A stretch of 26,867 nt of DNA, taken from Candidatus Neomicrothrix sp. UBA7388 (GTDB lineage: Bacteria; Actinomycetota; Acidimicrobiia; Acidimicrobiales; Poriferisodalaceae). The number at the start of each line of letters is the position of its first letter. Position 1 is the first letter of the stretch. The position numbers and the translations under genes are program-made. Where the stretch lies: NCBI GenBank assembly GCA_002470695.1, contig DKNM01000012.1, positions 23,396 to 50,262 on the forward strand, read 5' to 3'. The notes beneath the pieces are model-generated. The model had not been told where the DNA came from. It saw nothing but the letters and a program-made list of their open reading frames with translations, and made no database searches. Shown here piece after piece: positions 1-7,867 of the stretch.

Positions 1-279
1 GACCAGTGGTGCGAAATCATGGATGCAACCGATGTTTGCTTTGCACCAGTTCTGTCCTTGGAAGAAGCGCCCCGACATCCACATAACCAACACAGAAAAG
101 TTTTCACCGAGATTGCGGGTGTGACGCAACCGAACCCCTCACCGCGGTTCAGTCGCACTAAAGAGGAAATACAGGGACCGCCTGCCCATCCTGGGCAGGA
201 CACAGATGAAGTTCTCAGTTCGGCTGGCTACGACTCCGATGACATTTTGAAGCTTCGCGACGTAGGAGCGGTCGCCTGA
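1..279 (+). CDS. CaiB/BaiF family CoA transferase, C-terminal fragment
   Basis: This is the last 92 codons of a gene whose 5' part lies outside the window; reading frame 1 is open from base 1 to a TGA at 277-279. The segment starting DQWCEIMDATDVCFAPVLSL and continuing through 'EAPRHPHNQHR' matches the C-terminal part of family III CoA transferases and alpha-methylacyl-CoA racemases, where the line 'cfaPVlsl.Ea..hph...R' is characteristic. The later 'PPAHPGQDTDEVL' and 'LRDVGAV' also fit the usual end of the family. Members move CoA between carboxylic acids or epimerise 2-methylacyl-CoAs in the cytoplasm. Substrate cannot be told from this fragment. The family call is strong; racemase versus transferase is undecided. 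Confidence 0.88.
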   Translation, partial: DQWCEIMDATDVCFAPVLSLEEAPRHPHNQHRKVFTEIAGVTQPNPSPRFSRTKEEIQGPPAHPGQDTDEVLSSAGYDSDDILKLRDVGAVA

Positions 280-632
280 TTTCTGAACGTGTCGAAGGTG
301 GAGCACCTGATGGGCTTCCGCACAACCTTGTTCCGCTGTATGACGAGGCTCAATCAATTATTCATTTGTCCCCTGCTTCTGCTTGTGTGATCCTCCGGAT
401 ATTGATCCAATCAGTCTTAAAGGAGCGAGGCCTTCGCGGTCGAAACATCACTCAGGACATCCCATTGCTAGTGGAAAATGGAGCTCCGGTGGGCTTGCTG
501 CGAGCTTTAGATGTTGTTGGCATGTCTGAAGAAGCTGCGAAAAATCCATCGAAGATGCAGTTGACCGATGGGCATAGTGACGCCCAAAACCTGACGATGT
601 TCTTACATTTGCTTTCTGATCAGACTCAATGA
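276..632 (+). CDS. Short DUF4145-like protein, probable CTG start
   Basis: About 118 residues. The core, LSPASACVILRILIQSVLKE followed by a short loop, 'NITQDIPLLVENG' and 'LRALDVVGMSEEAAKNP', resembles the DUF4145 helical domain, whose function is unknown and which is often found as an add-on to nucleases and defence proteins. Here the domain stands alone. The start is uncertain. The first conventional start in frame is TTG at 366, which would cut into the domain. A CTG at 276 overlaps the stop of the upstream gene and has AGGAG at 264-268, 7 nt away, so I chose it; ATT at 279 is another option. The gene ends 7 nt before the following membrane-protein gene, suggesting co-transcription. Confidence 0.6.
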   Translation: MISERVEGGAPDGLPHNLVPLYDEAQSIIHLSPASACVILRILIQSVLKERGLRGRNITQDIPLLVENGAPVGLLRALDVVGMSEEAAKNPSKMQLTDGHSDAQNLTMFLHLLSDQTQ

Positions 633-639
633 ATCGCAA

Positions 640-996
640 ATGTTGAGCAAGTTTCACCTTTTTGCGGTTTGGGTGCTCGTAATAAGCAATGGAGCCGCTG
701 GTTTTTGGGCATTAGTTGCTCTTCGTCTGCCCCAATTTCGCAGTAATTTGCTGTGGCTGCTCACGGGTGTAGCTCAGTCGTGGGTATTCGTACAACTCAC
801 CGCTGCCACTTTTCACTTCAACGCGAGTGGTTCATCACCCGAGTCTTTCCATGTTTTTTACGGCGTGCTTTCAGCTGTGACGGTCGCTGTTCTTTACAGT
901 TACAACAAACAGATGAGCAGTTACCGGTACGCCTTGTATGGCTGGGGCGGGCTCTTCATTATGGGCCTTGGAATACGAGCATTGGTTCTTTTGTAG
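640..996 (+). CDS. Small four-helix integral membrane protein, function unknown
   Basis: 118 residues starting at ATG 640. Four hydrophobic segments are visible at roughly residues 6-27, 37-57, 70-90 and 96-117, with a short polar stretch (NASGSSPESF) between the second and third and 'SYNKQMSSYR' between the third and fourth. Both ends are short, so it is essentially a bare four-helix bundle in the cytoplasmic membrane. I do not recognise the family; the pattern 'HVFYGVLSAVTVAVLYSY' with a final 'GLGIRAL' recalls small conserved actinobacterial membrane proteins. It lies 7 nt after the DUF4145-like gene and converges on pckG with only 20 nt between the two stops and no obvious hairpin terminator. 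Confidence 0.75.
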   Translation: MLSKFHLFAVWVLVISNGAAGFWALVALRLPQFRSNLLWLLTGVAQSWVFVQLTAATFHFNASGSSPESFHVFYGVLSAVTVAVLYSYNKQMSSYRYALYGWGGLFIMGLGIRALVLL

Positions 997-1016
997 CGCC
1001 CACGTGGAGAGAGTGC

Positions 1017-2807
1017 TTATCTGCCTAACCTCGATGCCAGTAACCCTAGTTGCGTTCTCATTTCGGTGGGTAGGCGATCGCCAATAGAGTCGTAGTGTTC
1101 GTCTATGAGTTCTAGTTCGTCTCTCCACTCGTTCTCATCGAAGGAAAGTAAGTCTTGGAGATCACCCGTATCGATATCCAGGCCTGTGGTGTCCATATCC
1201 TCAGGATTTGGGACCATCCCTATTGGGGTTTCTACTGCTCCCACGTCGCCGTTAATGCGTTCTAACACCCATTTTAGAACGCGAGCGTTTTCTCCAAAGC
1301 CTGGCCAAATGAATCGACCGTCGGCATCTTTCCTAAACCAATTGACATAAAAGAGCTTGGGAAGTTGGGCTCCAGGTTGCGCGCCAATGTTGAGCCAATG
1401 CTGGAAATAGTCGCCGAAGTTATATCCGCAAAATGGAAGCATGGCAAACGGGTCGCGGCGCACCTGGCCAATTGTGCCAGCCGCTGCTGCCGTTTTCTCC
1501 GATGACATTACTGAACCCAAAAATACGCCATGCTCCCAAGTCAGAGCTTCTGATACCAAGGGAACAGTGGTAGCTCTCCTACCGCCGAACAGAATTGCCG
1601 ATATCGGAACTCCTGCGGGGTCTTCCCACGCATCGGCGATCGAAGGGCACTGATCGGCGGGCACGGTAAAACGAGCATTTGGGTGCGCCGCAGGCGTCTC
1701 TGACTCCGGAGTCCAAGTTTGGCCCTTCCAGTCGATCAGACGCGCAGGAGCCTCATCTGTTAGTCCCTCCCACCAGACGTCACCACCATCGGTTTCGGCG
1801 ACGTTTGTGAAAACGCAATTTCCAGACAGGGTTGCGAGCGCATTTGGATTGGTGTCTTCGCCTGTTCCTGGCGCTACCCCAAAGAATCCTGCCTCCGGGT
1901 TGATCGCGTATAACTGGCCGTCAGAACCAAATTTCATCCATGCAATGTCGTCTCCGATGGTCTCGACTTTCCAGCCCGGCAAAGATGGAATCATCATTGC
2001 CATATTGGTTTTCCCGCAAGCGGAAGGAAAAGCAGCCGCGACATACTTTGTTTCTCCGCCAGGAGGAGTAACGCCGACTATGAGCATGTGCTCAGCTAGC
2101 CAACCCTCATCTCGTGCCATGGTCGAAGCAATTCGAAGAGCGAAGCATTTTTTGCCGAGAAGAGCGTTGCCTCCGTAACCGGAGCCGTAAGACCATATTT
2201 CTCTGCTGTCAGGAAAGTGAACGATGAATTTGTTCTCAGCGTCACAGGGCCATGGCACATCTTCTTGGCCGTCTTCAAGAGGTGCGCCGAGAGAGTGTAC
2301 GCATGGAACCCAATCATCATTCCCCAAAGCGTCTAAAGCGCCTTGGCCCATTCGAGTCATAATTCTCATGGACGCAGCGACGTAAGGCGAATCGGTCAGT
2401 TGAACCCCGATGTGAGCGATTGGAGATCCTAAGGGACCCATCGAAAAGGGCACGACAAACATCGTCCGTCCGCGCATGGACCCTTGGAACAACTGCATCA
2501 TTTCTGATCGCATTTCTTGCGGCTCGCGCCAATTGTTATTTGCGCCGGCGTCGTCGGGGTCTTCCGTGCAAATAAATGTTCTGTCTTCGACCCTAGCGAC
2601 GTCGCCGGGATCTGACCGGGCGAGAAAGCTGTTAGGGCGCTTGGCGTCATCCAAAGGAATTAACGTACCTTGCTCAACCATGGACTGGGCAAAGCGGTCG
2701 TACTCTTCTTGGGTTCCGTCGCACCAGTAGATGTCGTTCGGCTGAAGTACCGCGGACCAGCGGTCCACCCATTCAAGGAGTTTTTGGTTGGTGGTCGATC
2801 CAGGCAT
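1017..2807 (-). CDS. pckG: Phosphoenolpyruvate carboxykinase (GTP)
   Basis: 596 residues, the usual length of bacterial GTP-dependent PEPCK (about 600). It interconverts oxaloacetate plus GTP with PEP, CO2 and GDP in the cytoplasm, linking the TCA cycle to gluconeogenesis or anaplerosis. The family-specific P-loop [13 protein letters not shown] lies at about residues 260-272, including the hyper-reactive cysteine (about residue 264). Other landmarks are '[15 protein letters not shown]' (207-220), 'AEHMLIVGV' (metal-binding His, about 240) and 'GDDIAW' (Mn-binding Asp, 285-290). The ATG complement is at 2805-2807, with a strong GGAGGT Shine-Dalgarno just upstream at 2812-2817. It lies 53 nt downstream of the OB-fold gene on the same strand, probably as one operon transcribed away from fakA. 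Confidence 0.98.
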   Translation of the reverse strand: MPGSTTNQKLLEWVDRWSAVLQPNDIYWCDGTQEEYDRFAQSMVEQGTLIPLDDAKRPNSFLARSDPGDVARVEDRTFICTEDPDDAGANNNWREPQEMRSEMMQLFQGSMRGRTMFVVPFSMGPLGSPIAHIGVQLTDSPYVAASMRIMTRMGQGALDALGNDDWVPCVHSLGAPLEDGQEDVPWPCDAENKFIVHFPDSREIWSYGSGYGGNALLGKKCFALRIASTMARDEGWLAEHMLIVGVTPPGGETKYVAAAFPSACGKTNMAMMIPSLPGWKVETIGDDIAWMKFGSDGQLYAINPEAGFFGVAPGTGEDTNPNALATLSGNCVFTNVAETDGGDVWWEGLTDEAPARLIDWKGQTWTPESETPAAHPNARFTVPADQCPSIADAWEDPAGVPISAILFGGRRATTVPLVSEALTWEHGVFLGSVMSSEKTAAAAGTIGQVRRDPFAMLPFCGYNFGDYFQHWLNIGAQPGAQLPKLFYVNWFRKDADGRFIWPGFGENARVLKWVLERINGDVGAVETPIGMVPNPEDMDTTGLDIDTGDLQDLLSFDENEWRDELELIDEHYDSIGDRLPTEMRTQLGLLASRLGR

Positions 2808-2860
2808 TCTGACCTCCGTTAGGTATCAGACGTGAGCGGGGGTGATTCCCCAGTTGCCGG

Positions 2861-3106
2861 TCACGCGTCGCCCCCCACGGCGGTGATCCAATCAGGTGTA
2901 CCAAGGTCAACTTCACTGCCCAGCCGAAGCTGAGTAGCTAGTCCTTGTTCGTCGAGGTCGAAAACGACCCGTTGCCCCTGTCGCACCATTCGAAAAACTG
3001 ACCCCTCCAGAGCGTCCAAAGCTAAGTCGTACTCAGTCCGCGCAACATCATCGACCACGACTCCCGTTTTGGTTTGTGGATCGTATGACTTGATAACGCC
3101 CTGCAC
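2861..3106 (-). CDS. Small cold-shock-like (OB-fold) domain protein
   Basis: 81 residues from a GTG at 3104-3106, with GGAG 7 nt upstream. The N-terminal MQGVIKSYDPQTKTGVVVDD has the rhythm of a cold-shock domain first strand ('G.vk.fd...g.G.i..ddg'). It is followed by a hydrophobic-alternating stretch and 'VRQGQRVVFDLDEQGLATQL', which matches the later CSD strands ('l..GqrV.Fe...g..a..v'). The aromatic RNP1/RNP2 residues that bind nucleic acid in CspA are mostly absent, so binding ability is uncertain. Such degenerate CSD-like proteins are common in actinobacteria. Being first in the minus-strand unit before pckG suggests co-expression; a regulatory role is only a guess. Confidence 0.75.
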   Translation of the reverse strand: MQGVIKSYDPQTKTGVVVDDVARTEYDLALDALEGSVFRMVRQGQRVVFDLDEQGLATQLRLGSEVDLGTPDWITAVGGDA

Positions 3107-3286
3107 TGAGGTTCTCCAATGAATTTGCTCGACTACAGCTTCGAATTATGGCACAAGCTCTTGAGGGACCCTACGCCGGTTTGGTGAGCGGGCACAACTT
3201 AGCAAGGAACTAGGAGAGTGGGGGGAATATGACCTTTGTCGTTGATCACCTAACCCTAGGGCTGTCCGGCGCTAGCATCGGCTCTC
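3107..3286. promoter_or_regulatory. Divergent promoter region between the OB-fold gene/pckG and fakA/recG
   Basis: These 180 nt hold no convincing gene. On the minus strand a CATAAT hexamer (complement at 3145-3150) is a good -10 candidate, placing a start site about 30 nt before the OB-fold gene's GTG; I see no matching -35. On the plus strand TAGCAT at 3273-3278 could serve fakA. An AGGAGA/GGGGGG purine stretch at 3211-3226 precedes a short ATG ORF (3229-3357) that overlaps the start of fakA out of frame. Confidence 0.5.
3273..3278 (+). promoter_or_regulatory. Candidate -10 hexamer for a leaderless fakA transcript
   Basis: TAGCAT lies 8 nt before the GTG start of fakA, so transcription would begin at or next to the start codon. 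There is no Shine-Dalgarno directly ahead of that GTG, which agrees with leaderless translation. No clear -35 is visible. Confidence 0.35.
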
Positions 3287-4927
3287 GTGGAAACAATCTC
3301 GTTCTTAAGTACGTCGAAGATCGTCGAAGCCCTTTCAGCTTTTCACGAGGCGCTTGAGGCCCATAAAGAACCGATCAACCGTCTTAACGTTTACCCTGTG
3401 CCCGACGGTGACACGGGCACAAATATGTACCTCACAGTCGGGTCGGTAATTGAGGAATTAGAAGGTGTTGAATCAGAAGACCGTCAGGCTGTTTGCGAGG
3501 CAATCTCTCACGGCTCTCTGATGGGCGCTCGTGGTAACTCGGGAGTCATATTGTCCCAAGTGTTGAGAGGAATGAGTGATTGCTTCTCGAGATCTGAGAA
3601 CATAGACAGCGAGTTGCTGACCGAGGCGCTTACTGAGTCGAGTATTTCGGCTGACGGAGCGGTAATGAAGCCTGTTGAAGGGACAATCCTCACGGTGGTT
3701 CGTGAGTCCGCGCGTAGTGCAATGAAAGCAAAGCAATCAGGCTCTATCACTGCAGTAATTGAAGAAGCGTTAGCGGGGGGAGAGATCGCTCTTGAGAAGA
3801 CGCCCGAACAGTTAGAAGTGCTGCGTGAAGCTGGGGTCGTTGATGCAGGTGGAGCAGGCTTCTTGTTGCTCTTAAACGCATTTCTTCATGTGCTCGATGG
3901 GCGAGACCTTCCTTCGCCTCAAGACGTGAGCCAAGTCGCTAATGCAACTGATAATTCTCCAGGTGAGGCTCAAATAGCTGACCTTCGATACGAAGTTATG
4001 TACCTGCTGAATGCTCCCGATGAAGCAATGGACGAGTTCAAGCGAGTGTGGGCTGGTCTAGGTGACTCCATAGTTGTGGTTGGCGGAGACGGTCTTTGGA
4101 ATTGCCATATTCACACTGACGACATAGGCCCAACTATTGAAGCGGCAATTGAGATTGGTCGCCCACACCGAATCCGGGTAACGGACCTTGCCGAGGAAGT
4201 TATGGAAGAGAAATGGGTGCGCGAAGCAACAGAGGGCGGCAAGGTAGACGAAGCTATTGCGCCAACCCCAGTTCCGTGTGCAGTTGTTGCAGTTTCTCCC
4301 GCCGCAGGTATTAGCAGAATCTTTCATAGCATGGGGGTGCAGGAACTTGTCCTTGGTGGACAAAGTATGAATCCATCTACTGCGGAACTCTTAGCTGCGG
4401 TGGAACATGCGCCTGCTGAAGAAGTAGTCATCTTGCCGAATAATTCAAACATTGTTGCGGTAGCTCGAGCGGTCGATTCGGAAACCCACAAATCTGTAGC
4501 CGTCGTGCCCACAAACTCGATTCCGGAGGGGCTTGCTTGTTTGTTCGGCTACGACCCTCAGGCGGACTCTGCCACTAACGCGAAAGCGATGGCAGAATTA
4601 AGTGATGGCGTCACGATCGGCGAAGTCACTCAGGCAATTCGTGATAGTGCTTCGGTGGCAGGAGCAGTCTCGGAGGGTGACTGGATCGGGTTAGACCGAG
4701 AGGGGATCCGTTCAATCGGGAGCTCCTTACTCGAAGCGGCCACTAGTCTGCTGGCTCAAATTGTTGCTCCCGGCGACGAACTACTTTCGGTGATTGTCGG
4801 TGAGGAGGCCAGCGAGGCCGACACTCGTGGGATCTCGGAATGGGTGAGCGAGAACCGCCCTTCTGTTGAAATCGAAATTCACAGCGGCGGCCAAAGTCAC
4901 TACCCATTCTTCTTTGGTGTGGAGTGA
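3287..4927 (+). CDS. fakA: DAK2-domain fatty-acid kinase-like protein (FakA/YloV family)
   Basis: 546 residues. The N-terminal DhaL/DAK2 kinase domain is clear: 'LNVYPVPDGDTGTNM' (about 33-47) carries the Asp cluster that binds Mg-ATP, and 'GARGNSGVILSQ' (80-91) the phosphate loop. The C-terminal half has FakA/YloV landmarks: 'LGGQSMNPSTAEL', 'VVILPNNSNI', 'VVPTNSIPEGLACLF' and the ending 'HSGGQSHYPFFFGVE'. In Firmicutes FakA works with the fatty-acid-binding FakB (DegV) to phosphorylate exogenous fatty acids, which PlsX-linked phospholipid synthesis then uses; plsX is present in this window, but no FakB is visible. The start is GTG 3287, without a ribosome-binding site. It overlaps recG by 4 nt (GTGA), implying coupled translation. 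Confidence 0.92.
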   Translation: METISFLSTSKIVEALSAFHEALEAHKEPINRLNVYPVPDGDTGTNMYLTVGSVIEELEGVESEDRQAVCEAISHGSLMGARGNSGVILSQVLRGMSDCFSRSENIDSELLTEALTESSISADGAVMKPVEGTILTVVRESARSAMKAKQSGSITAVIEEALAGGEIALEKTPEQLEVLREAGVVDAGGAGFLLLLNAFLHVLDGRDLPSPQDVSQVANATDNSPGEAQIADLRYEVMYLLNAPDEAMDEFKRVWAGLGDSIVVVGGDGLWNCHIHTDDIGPTIEAAIEIGRPHRIRVTDLAEEVMEEKWVREATEGGKVDEAIAPTPVPCAVVAVSPAAGISRIFHSMGVQELVLGGQSMNPSTAELLAAVEHAPAEEVVILPNNSNIVAVARAVDSETHKSVAVVPTNSIPEGLACLFGYDPQADSATNAKAMAELSDGVTIGEVTQAIRDSASVAGAVSEGDWIGLDREGIRSIGSSLLEAATSLLAQIVAPGDELLSVIVGEEASEADTRGISEWVSENRPSVEIEIHSGGQSHYPFFFGVE

Positions 4928-7059
4928 ACCAACCGATTTCGCTCCGAGAACTAGATGAGATCGGAGTCGATCGTTTGCAAGGTGTCGGCGAACAGCGTCG
5001 GGCTTCTCTGGAGGAAGTTTCCATATTCTCTGTTTTCGATTTGGTAACTCATTACCCCCGGCGATACATCGACCGCAGTCATGAGGCAAAACTAGGTGAT
5101 GTGCAGCCCGGCCAAACGGTCATGGTGGTGGGCGAAGTAGATGCAGTCAGTTCTCGGCGAACGAGAAATAGGAAATCGATAGTCGAAGCTTCGGTAGCAG
5201 ATGACACGGGAAGTTTGAAGCTTGTCTTTTTCAATCAAGCGTGGAGGTCCAAACAGTTGGATCAAGGTTTGACGGTGGCGCTCTTCGGCAAAGTCGACAA
5301 CTATCGAGGGAACCTCCAGATGACTAACCCATTAGTGGACCTGGTCGGAGACAGAACCGGGAGGATTGTCGCGATCTACCCTCAGTCAGGTAAGGCAGGC
5401 TTGACTACGTGGGATTTGAGTCGCTGGATCTCGGAAGGGTTGCGTCGTTCTCAAAGCAGAAGCATTGAGGACCCGCTGCCGCATGAGCTACTTGGCGAGA
5501 TCGGCTTGGTGAGTCGAATGCAGGCTTTCAAAGCCATCCACCAGCCGGACTTGATGTCAGAAGTGCTTGATGGCCGAGATCGCTTGGTTTTTGATGAGTT
5601 GTTGAGGGTTCAGCTAGTGCTCCGGATGCGCAAAATTCAACGCTTAGAACGCGCGTTAGGAGTGGCTCACGAAACTGATGGCCATCTATTGGTCGAGTTC
5701 CTAGAAGGCTTACCTTTCGATCTCACCGCTGCGCAGCGACGAACGATGGACGAAATATCTACTGATCTCAAATCTGACCAGCCGATGCATAGGCTCCTCC
5801 AAGGGGACGTAGGATCCGGTAAGACCTTGGTAGCTATGTTTGCGATGCTGGTCGCGGTCAGTGACGGGCACCAAGGTGCGTTAATGGCTCCCACCGAAGT
5901 CTTAGCAGAGCAGCACTATTTGAATTTGCTTCGACTTGCCCAAAATCTTGAAGTGCCCGACCCCTCGACGTTGGACGGCAAGAGGCCAGTCTCGGTGAAG
6001 TTACTGACAAACGCCGTCTCGGGTGAGGATCGGCGTCGCTTACTTAGAGGAATGGCAGATGGATCTGTTGACTTGGTGGTCGGCACGCAAGCGCTCATTC
6101 AAGACGGTGTTGATTTTGGCTCTTTGAGCGTTGTGGTTGTCGACGAGCAGCATCGATTCGGAGTAGAGCAACGTTCTGCCCTTCGGGAGCAAGGTAGAAC
6201 TGATGGCCGTTGGCCCCACCTTCTAGTTATGACTGCGACCCCGATACCGAGAACTGCGGCTATGACGGTATACGGTGACCTCGACGTTTCAGTACTTGAT
6301 GAATTGCCCCCAGGTCGCTCACCTATAGCGACTTCGTGGATTTCCCAGAGCCTTGAAGAAGTTTGGTTGCACCTGAACTCGGAAGTAGCGAATGGTCGAC
6401 AAGCCTATGTTGTGTGCCCGTTAATTGAAGATAGCGAGAAATTAGTCGCAAGCTCAGCTGAGAAAACCCAGCTGGAGCTGAAGAATGGCCCGCTGTCGGG
6501 TGTCAACGTGGGGCTGCTTCATGGTCGATTGAGCTCCGATGAGAAGCAATCAATCATGGACGACTTTCGCAACGGTGCGATTGATGTTCTCGTAGCGACG
6601 ACGGTGATCGAAGTCGGTGTAGACGTGCCCAATGCCACCACAATGGTCATTCTCTCTGCTGATCGGTTTGGCATAGCGCAACTCCATCAATTACGAGGGC
6701 GAGTGGGTCGCGGAATAAACGAGTCCAAATGTTTTTTGGTAACCGAAGGTGAAATATCAGACGACGCAAAGGCTCGCCTGGCAGCACTAGAGGAATCGAC
6801 AGATGGTTTCGTGCTTGCAGAACGTGACCTAGAGCTAAGAGGAGAAGGGACGATCTTCGAACAAAAGCAGTCCGGGCGAAATGACCTCAAACTCGCATCT
6901 CTAGCTCGCGATCGCATATGGGTAGAGCGGGCGCGAGAAATAGCTGCCCAACTCGTAGACGAAAAAGGCAGGTTAGGTCGCTATCCGCTGCTTGATGACG
7001 AGGTCCAATGGTTCATTGATCGACGTGATGATGAGGCAGAGAATCTTCTTCGAAGTTAG
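4924..7059 (+). CDS. recG: ATP-dependent DNA helicase RecG
   Basis: 711 residues, in the usual range (about 690-740). RecG remodels stalled replication forks and Holliday junctions. The N-terminal wedge/OB region (about 1-160) includes the typical 'LVTHYPRRYID' and 'GDVQPGQTVMVVGEV'. SF2 motifs follow in order: 'LLQGDVGSGKT' Walker A (291-301), 'APTEVLAEQH', the DEQH box 'VVDEQHRFGVEQR' (about 406-418), 'MTATPIPRT', 'VGLLHGRLSSDEK', 'VIEVGVDVPNAT' and 'QLHQLRGRVGRG'. The C-terminal 'ERDLELRGEGTIFEQKQSG' is the RecG-specific TRG-type region. GTG 4924 overlaps the fakA stop. The gene converges on the small zinc-ribbon gene, and the two reading frames overlap by 4 nt. Confidence 0.98.
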   Translation: MNQPISLRELDEIGVDRLQGVGEQRRASLEEVSIFSVFDLVTHYPRRYIDRSHEAKLGDVQPGQTVMVVGEVDAVSSRRTRNRKSIVEASVADDTGSLKLVFFNQAWRSKQLDQGLTVALFGKVDNYRGNLQMTNPLVDLVGDRTGRIVAIYPQSGKAGLTTWDLSRWISEGLRRSQSRSIEDPLPHELLGEIGLVSRMQAFKAIHQPDLMSEVLDGRDRLVFDELLRVQLVLRMRKIQRLERALGVAHETDGHLLVEFLEGLPFDLTAAQRRTMDEISTDLKSDQPMHRLLQGDVGSGKTLVAMFAMLVAVSDGHQGALMAPTEVLAEQHYLNLLRLAQNLEVPDPSTLDGKRPVSVKLLTNAVSGEDRRRLLRGMADGSVDLVVGTQALIQDGVDFGSLSVVVVDEQHRFGVEQRSALREQGRTDGRWPHLLVMTATPIPRTAAMTVYGDLDVSVLDELPPGRSPIATSWISQSLEEVWLHLNSEVANGRQAYVVCPLIEDSEKLVASSAEKTQLELKNGPLSGVNVGLLHGRLSSDEKQSIMDDFRNGAIDVLVATTVIEVGVDVPNATTMVILSADRFGIAQLHQLRGRVGRGINESKCFLVTEGEISDDAKARLAALEESTDGFVLAERDLELRGEGTIFEQKQSGRNDLKLASLARDRIWVERAREIAAQLVDEKGRLGRYPLLDDEVQWFIDRRDDEAENLLRS

Positions 7060-7226
7060 AAGTCGTCATCTCCATCTTCGATCACAATGTCCCAGCGATC
7101 CAGGCAGTCCCTGCACCGATATGCGACTACATCGCCCGATTGGAAACCTTCATCTGGTTCTTCAAAACTTAGTCTGCCGCATAAACCGCCGCAGTCGACG
7201 CAGATAATCGAGCTAGGAACTTCCAT
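7056..7226 (-). CDS. 56-residue zinc-ribbon protein
   Basis: A short minus-strand gene starting at an ATG (complement 7224-7226) and ending in TAA (complement 7056-7058). The protein begins MEVPSSIICVDCGGLCG and has a second pair in 'YRCRDCLDRWDIVIED', giving C9-x2-C12 and C38-x2-C41 as likely zinc ligands, with a further Cys at 16. The tail is acidic (EDGDDDF). It shares a 4-nt convergent overlap with the end of recG and starts 28 nt from rsmD, which is divergent. It fills the gap between those genes exactly, and the paired CxxC spacing is unlikely by chance, so I take it as real. The specific function is unknown; small zinc ribbons often bind nucleic acids or proteins. Confidence 0.8.
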   Translation of the reverse strand: MEVPSSIICVDCGGLCGRLSFEEPDEGFQSGDVVAYRCRDCLDRWDIVIEDGDDDF

Positions 7227-7254
7227 GTCAACAGTGTGCCGTTAGTGTCAAGAG

Positions 7255-7776
7255 ATGCGAGTTGTTGGAGGAAACTTTCGAGGTCGTCGAATCGAAGCGC
7301 CTAATAGCCAAGATGTAAGACCCACCTCTGACCGAGCGAGAGAAGCAATCTTCAATATGCTCTTCAGTCTTGGCCTCCCGGCTGGATGTAGCGTGGCGGA
7401 TATATTCGCAGGCTCAGGCGCTCTCGGAATTGAAGCTCTATCGCGCGGGGCTACTTCGGCTGTTTTCATCGACTCGAGCCGAGAGGCATGTGCGGCCATA
7501 GAAAAAAACCTCGAGTCGCTCGGCGCTGAGGCCAAAATCGTCAGAGGTGACTGTCTCAGGGAGATGCCTTCGAAAAATGTAGATCTTGTATTTGCGGACC
7601 CTCCATACGGCTTTGAGGCGTGGGAGCAACTACTGGATTGTGCCCCTGACTCTATTTGGGTTATTGAAAGCAACCGGAGTATTGGGCCTTTTACCGGTTG
7701 GGAAACTGTGCGGTCTCGGCGTTATGGGCGCGCTTTCATAACCATTTTGCGTGCTCCTGAGGAAAATAATTCCTGA
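7255..7776 (+). CDS. rsmD: 16S rRNA (guanine(966)-N(2))-methyltransferase RsmD
   Basis: 173 residues from ATG 7255 with an AAGAG purine stretch just upstream. The start 'MRVVGGNFRGRRIEAP' and 'VRPTSDRAREAIFNML' are hallmarks of RsmD. The class I SAM-binding motif I is 'VADIFAGSGALGIEALSRGA' (about 48-66), followed by 'FIDSSREA', and the catalytic N-methyltransferase motif IV is DPPY at 115-118. RsmD methylates G966 of 16S rRNA during 30S assembly, using SAM. It precedes coaD, the classical rsmD-coaD pairing, but here the two are separated by 91 nt containing a hairpin. Confidence 0.96.
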   Translation: MRVVGGNFRGRRIEAPNSQDVRPTSDRAREAIFNMLFSLGLPAGCSVADIFAGSGALGIEALSRGATSAVFIDSSREACAAIEKNLESLGAEAKIVRGDCLREMPSKNVDLVFADPPYGFEAWEQLLDCAPDSIWVIESNRSIGPFTGWETVRSRRYGRAFITILRAPEENNS

Positions 7777-7801
7777 TTTGTAGCGATTTGAAGAGGTGAC
7801 A

Positions 7802-7848
7802 GTGGAGGATTTGCTTCGGGATCGGTACCGTTTCTTGTAACCCGAAGC
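7802..7848 (+). promoter_or_regulatory. Hairpin with a possible 12-residue leader peptide upstream of coaD
   Basis: GCTTCGGG (7813-7820) and CCCGAAGC (7841-7848) form a perfect 8-bp stem around a 20-nt loop that contains the self-complementary CGGTACCG. No T-run follows, so it is not a standard terminator. A GTG at 7802 with AAGAGGTGA upstream opens a 12-codon frame encoding MEDLLRDRYRFL that ends at 7840, immediately before the 3' arm. It may be an RNA structure whose folding depends on translation of the short frame, or a transcription-factor site. Confidence 0.35.
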
Positions 7849-7867
7849 GCTAGGCGAGGAGACGCTT

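Noticed and set aside
7248..7673. 141-codon minus-strand frame opposite rsmD
   Set aside because: Antisense shadow; rsmD motifs on the plus strand are complete and the real minus-strand gene there is the 56-residue zinc ribbon.
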